DNA from: Monarcha castaneiventris obscurior
Taxonomy: Eukaryota > Chordata > Aves > Passeriformes > Monarchidae
Direction: 5' to 3'
Length of the DNA: 64,000 nt
Assembly: GCA_026261815.1 (NCBI GenBank)
Contig: JAMPIT010000230.1
Coordinates: 5,951,001 to 6,015,000, forward strand
Below, piece after piece: positions 55,436 through 64,000 of this stretch (the stretch's first letter is position 1; every line of letters begins with the position of its first letter). The position numbers were made by a program, and so were the translations under genes. The notes beneath the pieces are model-generated. The model had not been told where the DNA came from. It saw only the letters and a program-made list of their open reading frames with translations, and ran no database searches.

Positions 55436-55765
55436 TCAGGTGAACTTTAGACTTCCAGCTGAAGCAGCAATATGATGCCCTGCTCTGAGTTTACAATGCC
55501 CCTTAATTTTAGAGTCTTGAAGTATCAGAAAGACACTTTGCAGGCCATCCTTCAAGGAAGATTTGAATGGAGGAAGCTTCCTGCAAGCCGTCTTTGAATA
55601 ACTGGGTGGCAGAAGCTTAGCTCGGAGCTGTTGTGTCATTCGATACTGCCGGATGTCCCTCACCAGGTGCATCTCCCGACGCTGCTTACGGGACCAGGGG
55701 CTCTGTGCTGTGTGTGGTCTCGGGGAAGTGTTCCTTTGGACTGAACCAACTGGTGCACCTGCTTT
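55436..55765 (-). CDS. Candidate antisense exon or ORF remnant, unrecognised protein
   Basis: The minus strand is open for 110 codons including the stop. An internal ATG at 55,672 would give 78 residues (MHLVRDIRQYRMTQQLRAKL, then LPPSYSKTACRKLPPFKSS). The upstream part is also open and protein-like, including TSPRPHTAQSPWSRKQRRE. Codons such as CAC CTG GTG AGG GAC ATC CGG CAG look like coding DNA, and the stretch is basic and hydrophilic. Possible acceptors on the minus strand are AAAAAGCAG ending at 55,759 and ACAGCACAG ending at 55,703. The C-terminal third looks less like coding. No family was recognised. It could be an exon of an antisense gene, a decayed retrocopy or chance. Confidence 0.3.
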   Translation of the reverse strand, partial: KAGAPVGSVQRNTSPRPHTAQSPWSRKQRREMHLVRDIRQYRMTQQLRAKLLPPSYSKTACRKLPPFKSSLKDGLQSVFLILQDSKIKGHCKLRAGHHIAASAGSLKFT

Positions 55766-55849
55766 TTATTTCCTAATACAGGGGAAACCCCCGATTCTCT
55801 GTGCATTTCTTTGGTGAGGTGTGTAGGAGCACAGCAGGGCTGCCGTGCG

Positions 55850-56000
55850 GGAAATGAGCTGGTAAATGCAAATCAGCGGCTCCACATCCTCAGGATGTTT
55901 ACCCTGGTTTGCTCGGCATAGTTCTGTCATTACCGTCTTGCCATTAATTACTGCCGATTCCTGCTAGGATTTCGGTTCAATTCCTGGACATACATGGATG
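55850..56000. promoter_or_regulatory. Octamer and homeodomain site cluster
   Basis: It contains a perfect POU octamer ATGCAAAT (55,866-55,873), a forkhead-type TGTTTAC near 55,897 and a homeodomain-type ATTAATTA near 55,943 within 90 bases. Motif density suggests an enhancer; function is inferred only. Confidence 0.3.
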
Positions 56001-56057
56001 TCACTCAAATGTAACACTAAATAATAATGCTTTGGTGTGAAGTGCTTCGTGACTTAC

Positions 56058-56260
56058 CTGTCGCAGCTGACCTGGAATGTCTCTGCCGGTGTTTTTATTC
56101 CCGTCTGTTATCTTCATTTCCCAGGAGCACGCACAGACCCTTTGGTGTAGCTGGTGGCTCCCCATAGCCCGCACTCGGTCCGTGTAAGGTCGCTGTGTTT
56201 CCGCCCCAGGCGGGCTGGCAGCGGCTGCTCCGCTAGCGATACTCGCGACAGGCAATATTG
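56058..56260 (-). promoter_or_regulatory. CpG-rich patch with minus-strand splice donor, possible antisense first exon
   Basis: About 14 CpG lie in 200 bases inside CpG-poor intron. On the minus strand it ends with GCGACAG followed by GTAAGT (exon end at 56,058), a consensus donor. An ATG in the patch opens a 36-codon frame to that donor in phase 0 (MGSHQLHQRVCACSWEMKIT...). That phase does not match the better acceptor of the ORF at 55,436-55,765. It does match the weaker acceptor ending at 55,703. It may also be a non-coding first exon. Confidence 0.35.
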
Positions 56261-56273
56261 CCCTCTACTGGCT
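56258..56273 (-). promoter_or_regulatory. CTCF consensus motif
   Basis: The minus strand reads AGCCAGTAGAGGGCAA. It matches the CTCF core CCASYAGRKGGCR at every position. It lies at the edge of the CpG-rich patch, about 45 kb from the promoter CTCF-like site, which reads on the + strand. The two motifs are therefore convergent across the gene body. Confidence 0.55.
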
Positions 56274-56603
56274 CACCGCAGCCCCAAGGATCCCTGTTTT
56301 CCACTGCCATGCAGCACCACTTCGCTAGGACAAGTTATTTTCCAGCCCTTCTAGCTTGGAGCAGAAGGCAGCTTTTAGCCCCAGCACAGCTTTCTAGGAT
56401 GCTACAGCTCGTGTTTGATTTTTTTCTTCCCTAGAAGCTTCTGTTCATTCGGAGAATCTGGTGCACCAGAAAACCAAATCTTTATTATTGTTTTTAAATG
56501 TTACTCGTAATTCCAAATCCATAATTTTCAGAACTAACCCTTACAAACATACCTTCTCCAAACTAGTTCTGCACGTGAAATAACTGCAAGGTTTTTAATT
56601 ATT

Positions 56604-56611
56604 ATTTGCAT
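56604..56611 (+). promoter_or_regulatory. POU octamer motif
   Basis: A perfect ATTTGCAT follows directly on TTAATTATT, a homeodomain-type word. Confidence 0.3.
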
Positions 56612-56737
56612 TAGTAGAACAAGATCTTTTGCTTAACACTGTAAGCTGGATGCTGATTCCAGCAGCCCTTGATAAATTCCCCCTTCCCTGCCCCAGCTGG
56701 GGTGGCTGCACCATGAGCTGGCTCCAGGCCCCGAGCG

Positions 56738-56777
56738 GGGTTAAAAATAAGCTGGCAAAAAGAGTTATTTTTAACCC
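56738..56777. promoter_or_regulatory. Inverted pair of MEF2-type sites forming a perfect 13-bp hairpin
   Basis: GGGTTAAAAATAA (56,738-56,750) and TTATTTTTAACCC (56,765-56,777) are exact reverse complements around a 14-base loop. Each arm contains a ten-base match to the MEF2 consensus YTAWWWWTAR. An E-box CAGCTG lies 40 bases upstream at 56,694. This could be a muscle-type enhancer or simply a stem-loop. Confidence 0.4.
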
Positions 56778-57454
56778 GGGTCAGTCCCTGCTTGGGGTCA
56801 CGGCGTGGCTGCCCAGGCTCTCACGTGGGTTGCTGGCGTGGAGGTGCAGGGGATGGCAAGAAGGAGGCCTTGGAGGAACTGAGGGCTGTTTAAAGCCTGA
56901 GCACTCCTGGAAGGTGCTTCTCGGGTGGATATTCCTGCTCAGAACTCAGGTATTCCACACCCACCCCCCACCCCCAATACCAGCTGTCTTCCTGAAAGCC
57001 ATTTCTAGGACAAACATCACAGCTGACAAAGCTCTAGCAGAATTTAAGCACTTTTTGGTGGTGATGTCCTTTGTGGCTGACTTCTTCCAGACTAAATTCT
57101 ATTCAAGTTTTCTATTTGCAGTGGTATAGTCTGGCTTAAATGGTTCAAATATGTAGGGCAGGAGAGAATAGTTGATGCAAATCACACTTTAGTTTTGCTG
57201 TGCCAGGTGTGCTAAAGGTGGATGAGCAGAGGAAGACTGACAGCTCATGCCATGCATAGCACTGGAGTCAATTCAGTATTTAAATCACAGCTGACGTGAT
57301 GTTACACCATTTAACTAATTTGTGGTGCCATCCTGCTTTCCCACAACTCATAAGGGGGAAAAGTTTGGGCAATTTTTTGGGATCTATTTGTTGAACTAAA
57401 ATTTGTCTCTGCATTGAAGACTGCAAGACTCTGTTGCATGATCAAGATGGATTT

Positions 57455-57782
57455 AATCCTTTCAAATACTTAAAGGGAGCTAATAAGAAAGACGGAGACA
57501 GACCTTTCAGTAGGGCCTGTAGTGACAGGACAAAGGGTAAGGGTTTTAAACTGAAGGAGGGTTGACTTTGATACAGCGATGAAAGGTTTACAGTGAGGGT
57601 GGTGAAATGCTGGCACGGGTTGCCCAGGGAGTTGGTAGGTGCCTCATCCCTGGAAACATTCAAGGTCAGGTTGGATGGGGCCCTGAGCAACCTGATCTAG
57701 TTGAAGATGTCCCTGCTCATTACAGGAGGGTTGGACCAGGTGAGCTTTAAAGGTTCCTTCCAGCTGCAGTGTTCTATGATTC
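57455..57782 (+). mobile_element. CR1 LINE 3' fragment
   Basis: This is a sense CR1 copy in the long intron. Phrases in order are AAACTGAAGGAGGGTTGACT, GAAATGCTGGCACGGGTTGC, CATCCCTGGAAACATTCAAG, GTCAGGTTGGATGGGGCCC and CTGAGCAACCTGATCTAGTT. The terminus is AGGTTCCTTCCAGCTGCAG then TTCTATGATTCC. It is well preserved but 5'-truncated and non-coding. Confidence 0.93.
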
Positions 57783-59848
57783 CAAAGGCGTGCCAGTTCC
57801 CTGAGCCCAGTACTGAGGAGTTGTGTGACTGTGCCTGCTTGGGATGTCTCTGTATGCACAAACACTCCCAGAGCTTCACGAATGGCCTCAGCATGTTTTC
57901 CATTCCTGCATCTATTTGCGAATATAGATTTCAAACATACATTAAGCAAGACTCCGCACATGAAAAAGAAATCCATGCACTTTGTGTTTCCATGGCAGAG
58001 GAGGGATCTCCTATTTCTGATGCACTGTAATTTATTAGGAAGTGAACTCTCTTGACTGGTTATGTGCTTTGTTTTCTTAGCCTTGACATTTTATAGGCTT
58101 AGCTTCATAGACCTGGTATTATCAGCCTGATCCATGCTTCAGTGCTGTTTGTATAGTGTGTAAAATCCTGTAGCCTCTTATGAGTAATGATAGCATTTCT
58201 GCATTTGGCATTCCCTGAGCTTTTCCTTGCCCTCCACCTCTTGTAGCTGAAGTGTTGGTACCCCATGTGAGGGGAAAAAAAGCCGTCCTGCCAGCCCTCT
58301 CCTACTGCAAGGAGAGCCATACACCCAGGGTTCTACACTGGCGTGACGCAGGCAGGCAGAGACTAAATGCAGAAATCCTTGTCTTACCATCACTCGTGTT
58401 TTTGTGCTGTTTGCTTGTGCCTTTGGAAGTGTGGGGGACTCCAGGGTACAAAAGCAGGAGCATTGAGGTGGGGATGGGCATTTAGCCACTTGGGAAGGAG
58501 CATCCTCTGCTATCACACAGGCACAGCCTGTCGGGTGCTCAGGCAGACGATGCGACGCACGTCCTGGAGTCCTCCTCTGCTGCAGGGCCTCGGCTGCTGC
58601 ACTGCACTGTGAAATGACTTTTTAAACATACCTTGCCTCCTTTTCCCCATGCCCTCAGAAGTATCTCCCCGTGTATGATTACAAGGTAAAGACAACGCAG
58701 CCCGTTGTGTTTGGAAGTGGTGGTGTGGGGCACACACAAAGTGGGGATTCCTGCTCTGTCCTGTGTTGCATACGTGGTGCCTTTTTCATCTTCAAAGCAT
58801 TTTCCAGCCATGAACTAAGAGCACACGCATTAGCAGAGAGCACACACCCCTCCCTGAGCAGCTGATGCTGGGCACATCCCAGGAAAAACTTCCAGAATGT
58901 GACACGCCACTTCTGAGGAAAATAAAATGATGCCATATTTCATCAGCTCTATTAAAAGTATTTAAGTAATTGAACTAATGAAACTTTAAAAAGCCTTTAA
59001 GAGATGAATGTGGTACACACCTTTATTCCCACTCTTTCCCCCCTGCCCCCCTTATTTTCCCTGTTGAACATCTTTTGCTGACTTTTTGGGATCTGTTTGT
59101 TTTTCAGTGTGTGGTTTTGCTGAGTTTTTTGTGTGTTACTGTAGTTGATTTCTCTGCTTTGCAGCACTGGTACTGTTACAGTTTCTGCAGCAAAGGAAAG
59201 TGTCATCTGCAAAACAGCATGAGTATGACGGGACTACCTCATCTTTCACACCAATTTTTGCAAACATTGGGCCTTATTTCCATTGTATGCATTGGCCTGT
59301 GCTGTGTGTGCCTGCCTTGCCTCTGGACTGTGTTTACCTCTCACAGCTTCAACATGATTTCTCATCTTCATGTGGTTCATCACACATCTCCACCATCCTT
59401 CCAGCTGTGATATCCATCATCCACCCCCTCTGAACCCATGTTGTCTTAATTCTTCTCCCACCACCCCTGTAGCCAGCTTGGGTATTTATCTCTCCTTTCC
59501 CTTTAACTTTCCCTCCAGCAGGGCAGTCCAGGTGAGGTGGAATGTGATGACGTGCTCTGCACAGGACAGAAATCCTGTCCAGGGCCATGTGCTCAGCTCC
59601 CTCACCCTGCCTTTTGGGAAAAGGGAACAGTGGCCCCTGAGTCATCACATCTAGTGGACTTTCTAGGGTGGCTTCAGTGTAGTGGCAGGCCACTGATGGA
59701 GCTTTCTGCTCCAGACACTCCCCGATCTGCGGATACACAGGGCTGTCTGTGGCCAGCCACAGCCAAGACACTAGTTCTGTGACCCCTAATTTCCAGGCTA
59801 AGTTTATGCATTTTGGGTGTAGCTTACTTTTCTTGCATTTTTTTGCAG

Positions 59849-60055
59849 GGGAGGCAGATGAAGAAGCCTTTGCCGAGGAGTGCAGACGGAGAGGACAACA
59901 CGCGCTGCCTTCCCAGCCGAGCAACCTTCGCCTGCTGAAGCCTCACAAGCCCTCCAGCTCCCCCCGCCTTGCCTGCCATTACAGTAGTGATGAGGTGGAA
60001 GAACAAGATAGAAGCCGGGTTATGAGCAGCTTCGAGGCCCCTTTTTATTTATCAG
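59849..60055 (+). CDS. DNAJB6: DNAJB6 long-isoform exon 9
   Basis: This is the alternative C-terminal exon of the long (nuclear) isoform, joined to exon 8 at 38,519. It is 207 bases, from acceptor CATTTTTTTGCAG to donor ATCAG followed by GTGTGC, phase 1 at both ends. It encodes residues 232-300: GEADEEAFAEECRRRGQHAL, then PSQPSNLRLLKPHKPSSSPR and a segment with SSDEVEEQDRSRV. Human DNAJB6a has a closely related ADDDALAEE...RRGQ segment here. Human DNAJB6a has 326 residues, so about 26 residues with a lysine-rich nuclear localisation signal remain to be supplied by one more exon. No such exon was seen before 64,000. A 191-codon minus-strand frame across this exon is a shadow. Confidence 0.93.
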
Positions 60056-60162
60056 GTGTGCACAAACATGTTGATGAGAAACGTGCAGAGAAGGACCCAT
60101 CACATAGTCAAAAGCCAAACCCAAAAAGCCAAGCAAGAAGTTGGTGCTGTGTGTTGACATAA
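60056..60162 (+). other. DNAJB6: In-frame extension of exon 9 to a stop (possible alternative terminal exon)
   Basis: If the donor at 60,056 is not used, the frame continues for 35 residues (GVHKHVDEKRAEKDPSHSQK ... SWCCVLT) to TAA at 60,160-60,162, giving a 335-residue protein. AATAAA begins only 20 bases later. The tail is basic and hydrophilic but is not the conserved lysine-rich nuclear tail. It may be plain intron. Confidence 0.35.
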
Positions 60163-60181
60163 TGTTAGTTCCCTGGTAGAT

Positions 60182-60187
60182 AATAAA
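60182..60187 (+). terminator. DNAJB6: Candidate intronic poly(A) signal after exon 9
   Basis: AATAAA is followed by CAGCAGCTTGTTTGCC, with a T/GT-rich stretch. It lies right after the read-through stop of exon 9. Confidence 0.45.
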
Positions 60188-63100
60188 CAGCAGCTTGTTT
60201 GCCTTCATCCTGCTTTAGCTCTGATCTTCCATTTAGCCTAGATTCACTAAGGCCCTGGGATATTTAAGGATCCAGGGCAAATACTGTTGTGCTGCTGAAG
60301 TGCCTCTGCTCTTAGTTGTTAAAAGTGAAGGCATTTTAGAGGTTAACTCACCACAGTACTTTGCACATTCATTTACTTAAATTGTGCTTGGCTTCCTTGT
60401 CCAAGGAGAAGTTCAGCAAGTTGATACTATTTCTGGAAGCTGCAATTTTAGGCAACTAAATTCTAATAGAGGAGGCTGAGACTGTTCAGGCAAACGTGGC
60501 AATGTGGCAATTGTTCAGGTTATTTTTGGAAGTAATTAGTCCTTTGATATATTTCCAGTCTGTAATTTTTTGGCAATGTAGTCCAGAGGCTATCTTGGAC
60601 AACAAAGTCCTCATAACTACTTGATTTAATTGGGACCTGTGGTCAAAGATCATCCAGGACTGTGAGGACAGGTTTTTCTGATACATGAAAGATGCCTTTC
60701 TACTTGGATGCCCAAACCAAGGACTCTTCTAAGTAGTGTGAAATCTGATGAAGTGCTGGGAAGTGTGAGCCTTTGAGGCTTCTCCGGGTAAACACAGCCC
60801 ATGAAAAATATGCACTGTACCCCAAAACAGGTGCTCAGGTACTCCCAGTGCTGTACCAACTTCCACCGTGTTTATGAGCCTTTAAACCTAGCACTGTCTT
60901 TTGTATGGAAGACCTAAAGATATTATGAAGGATGACAGATTGAAAAAAATAGAGTAATTTAGATTAACATCTTCCTGATCAGTTGCTGGAAGCTTTGTGT
61001 CTTTAAAGGTGACCAAGTTGATATTTTCACTGAAAAAAAAAAAAGTTACAGAGGCCTGAATGTAACCTCTGGGCTGATGTCCTGAAGCCTCCCATGCAAG
61101 GGCTACAGGTTTGGTCTCCTGTGTCTGTGGCTGGCAAAACAAAACCTTGTCTCTACCTTTGGAGCATAAGGGTCTCTGCAATCACAATATTTTGCAATGG
61201 ATTCCAAGGAGCAGCTGAGTTTGATACACACTGTGCAATTTTTAAGATTGCTTAGGACTTTTTGCTGTGAATTTATTTATGCTCCAAGACGCACAAGTTT
61301 GTAATTAAAATTAATTTCCAGAAGTATTAGTGCAATCACAAAATGCTCTCTTCTACCAGTAGATTGTGAGTTGCTGAAAAAGATTCAGGGTGAAAACTTG
61401 ATTGCAGTAAGACTAAGATTTTGCTGTTGCTTTAAATATTTTGCCTACTGTTCCTCTGATGGACAGGGCTGCTGAAGGACTGGTCGAGTCAGTCATAAAA
61501 ACCTACGTGAGTGTCTTAATCCCTCCCTGGGAAGTTTGTGCACGAGCCCTGGCCAGTAATGCCATTCCCCTTCATGGGTGTTCACCTCTGCTGACTGCCT
61601 TGCCCAGCAAGCAGCTTCACCAGCACAGCTCTGTAATTACAGAGACCACTTTACTTGCTTGGCTTCTCATCGATCACTGCCGTGCTTACACGGGCCGGCG
61701 TTGGGAGACAATAGCATCATTTCTGCCTTGCTCCAAAGCCCTCTCAATTCACTGGGAAATAGTTAAATTCAATGGCCTCAAACCAGGTGCAGTTCCACCT
61801 CAACTCAGACATTTTTGCTACCACCAGTGTGGGGCCCTTGGCAGTGGGACCACACAGCTTTTTTAGATGTTGTCCCAGTTGGAGCATCTCAAGCAAACCC
61901 TCAGTCATTAATGATTCACCTGCATTGAGGTGGTTTTTTTTTCACAGTTCTAAGAATGGGTATGCTTGAGTTTTGATTTGTAAATCCATAGGAAATTTAA
62001 GTGAAGGAGAAGGGGTTAGGTTTCATCTTGACTATGTGCCTCTGGAGTGGCATCTCTCTAGTGCCCAAGAGGAAAGGCTGGCCAACTCCTTTAGACTGGC
62101 AATATCCAGAGGTGAGATGAATCCTCTCCTTAGTTGGGATTGCCAATCATCACAGTGGGTATTTAACAAAACAATGACAGTTCAATTTAATTCTCCATCT
62201 ACCATGGACACTTTGTGTTGTAGTGGAAATTGCTCTGGAAACTGTTCCTGGTTTCATAAAGGCCTTTCAGAATAAAACTTCACCTCTTGTGCTCTGATGT
62301 CGCTGCATATCTCAAACAGTTCTTTAGCTCCAAACAAGGAATTTTTGAAATAAGAATTCAGATACTGCAAGTGATGTGCTCCCTGATAGTGTGATACATG
62401 ACTGACTGGTGGGACCCGAGCTGTGTCAAAGTGGTGTTAATGGCAGCAGAGACCTGGGGATGGCAGCTGTTAATGCCAGAGGTAGTGGTAACTACCCCTT
62501 AAAAATTACTGCTTTGGATTTGAGAGTTTTGACCTTTATCCAGCAAGAATGATTGAAATGTTTAATTGTTAAAATAGTGAAAAAAAAGATATAAATTTCA
62601 TTATTTGGAAGATAATATTGCAAGGTTTGCTCTTCCTTTTCAAAGAAATAGCTTGCATTAACCTGCAACTTACAACATTAATAATTCATTTTTTTGCTGC
62701 ATTTTCATCTGCTGGCATTTGTGAAGAGGAAACCGCTCTAAAAGAACTAGCTTAACTAATCTTGATCCTTTCCTGGCATGGATTCCTCTGCTGGAAAGTT
62801 GAGCTGTCTGTACTTCATTTCATCTTTAATTCAGTCTCTGTTCTTTGTACCAACACGTGGTTTCCTGAATTACACTTTACTTACTAGTAACAGTGATGTG
62901 CTTTGTTATCCAAACTAATGACTTTATAACTCTATCACAAACTTCGTTTTGGGCATGTAATGGAAAGAGAAAGGAAAGCAAAGCCACTGTTTTTTGTGGA
63001 AATCTAATACATGAGGAATGCTGGAGCTCCCTTTGCTCCACATCCCCTGGCTGTAACTGCGCAAGTGGGATGGGGTAAGAGCTGTACTCTTCTGGGGCAG

Positions 63101-64000
63101 GGGCTGGCAAGGCTGGCTGGTAGATTTGGAGACTGGCTGGTTGCTCCCAGGCTTAGCCCAGAGCTGCCTTCACGCATGGTGTTTTGGCTGCTGGTGTGAA
63201 ATCATCCTGTTACCCATCAGAGACAGCTGGGTTGCGTGTGGAAGGGCTTCCATGGCTGCATAGCCTTGCAGGCTTTTGCTTGCCACTGGGAGTAAAACCT
63301 TGGAAATCTATTCAGTGCTGGTGTGACCCCAATTAACAGCAGGCAAACAGTTGTATCTGGCTTGGTATATTCCTGTGGCAATTCTAGGCAGAGTTGGTAA
63401 TGAAACCAGCATGGTGAGTGAGCATGAAGGAAGGCCCCTGCAAGTTGCTAAAGCTTTTCAGTCCCCTAAAACATCAAAGCTGGGATTACATCACCAGGTT
63501 GGCCAGTGAAACTGGAGAACTCACCCTTTGGATTTAACAGTGTGGATAATTAAACAGTGCAACAGCATACCTAGACGGGGTGGGATGTTTTGTCACCCCA
63601 GGTCTTGACTAAAGGCTCCCTCTCCACAATGCTCCATGGCACAGGCAGGAGCTGAGGATGAGGAGAGGGAATTAGGTCAGGTTGTGCTTTGTGCTGGGCA
63701 GTGGCTCAGGCTGAAAGGAGGGGATGTGAAAGTGTAAAGTTGTAATTGCAAATTGAGTCATGCATGAAATTATACTGAGGCTGTGATATGGGGTGAATTT
63801 TTACAATGGCATATGTGAGTGTGGTCAGTCTAAAATAACAGAGGGTGGCTGCAGCTCAGAAGTAAGCCAGCTGCCTTTGAAATAGCAGTTTATTGGTTTG
63901 ACTAGAGAGACATTTCTAAGAGCAAAAAATTAGAAAGAGTACTACAGAACCCTGCTTGAAAGTGCCTCACTGCCCTTTTAAAGCTCCGTGTGGGTGTTGG
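60188..64000 (+). other. DNAJB6: DNAJB6 intron 9 (5' part) or downstream flank
   Basis: No lysine-rich coding exon matching the expected DNAJB6a C-terminus was found on the + strand here. Open frames (for example 61,441-61,866, 141 codons) have no splice context or family resemblance. A 16-base palindrome with a homeodomain core lies at 61,629. No repeats were recognised. Confidence 0.55.
61629..61644. promoter_or_regulatory. Perfect 16-base palindrome centred on TAATTA
   Basis: CTCTGTAATTACAGAG equals its own reverse complement. The core is two back-to-back homeodomain half-sites. It lies in a stretch of balanced composition (about 61,560-61,780). This is a candidate regulatory element, function inferred. 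Confidence 0.35.

Noticed and set aside
56629..57129. 166-codon + strand open frame
   Set aside because: No recognisable motifs and irregular composition. It runs through the hairpin and repeats of C and A near 56,960, so it is likely chance.
59349..59924. 191-codon minus-strand open frame
   Set aside because: It is antisense to the real DNAJB6 exon 9 and intron. Composition is erratic and no splice or family evidence supports it.
61441..61866. 141-codon + strand open frame after exon 9
   Set aside because: Tested as the missing DNAJB6 C-terminus: it lacks the lysine-rich sequence and a suitable phase 1 acceptor with the expected residues.

Overview
This is a bird nuclear chromosomal window. 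It contains several truncated CR1 LINEs, the dominant interspersed repeat of bird genomes. It also contains a spliced vertebrate gene with AT-rich introns and a GC-rich CpG-island promoter. The one gene that can be identified with confidence is DNAJB6, an Hsp40/DnaJ co-chaperone, on the + strand.

Layout. Positions 1-10,290 are upstream, probably intergenic sequence with CR1 fragments and no recognisable exon. Positions 10,290-10,830 hold more CR1 and a local tandem duplication. Positions about 10,900-11,660 are the CpG-island promoter. In order it has a minisatellite with ten GC boxes, a CTCF-like motif, a perfect four-unit heat shock element overlapping an ETS palindrome, and a non-coding first exon ending at a GTGAGT donor. 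Coding exons of DNAJB6 lie at 20,295-20,359, 21,067-21,176, 23,890-23,949, 24,300-24,410, 35,792-35,923, 36,776-36,920 and 38,449-38,554. Together they encode a complete 242-residue short isoform (type b). All splice sites are GT-AG and every phase joins in frame. AATAAA signals from 39,038 onward define candidate 3' ends for that isoform.

A long isoform (type a) leaves the last short-isoform exon at a GTAAGG donor at 38,520, inside the reading frame. It skips 21 kb to an exon at 59,849-60,055. The final exon, which should carry the lysine-rich nuclear localisation tail, is not visible and probably lies beyond 64,000. The 59,849 exon can also be read through its donor to a stop at 60,162, with an AATAAA only 20 bases further on. 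This suggests a third, truncated isoform.

The 21-kb intron also holds a cluster of unexplained signals at 55.4-56.8 kb. These are a minus-strand open frame with coding-like composition, a small CpG-rich patch with a minus-strand GTAAGT donor and a consensus CTCF motif, two octamer sites, and an inverted pair of MEF2-type sites forming a perfect hairpin. They could mark an antisense transcript and/or an enhancer. Its identity is unresolved. No RNA genes, CRISPR arrays or prokaryotic elements were seen.
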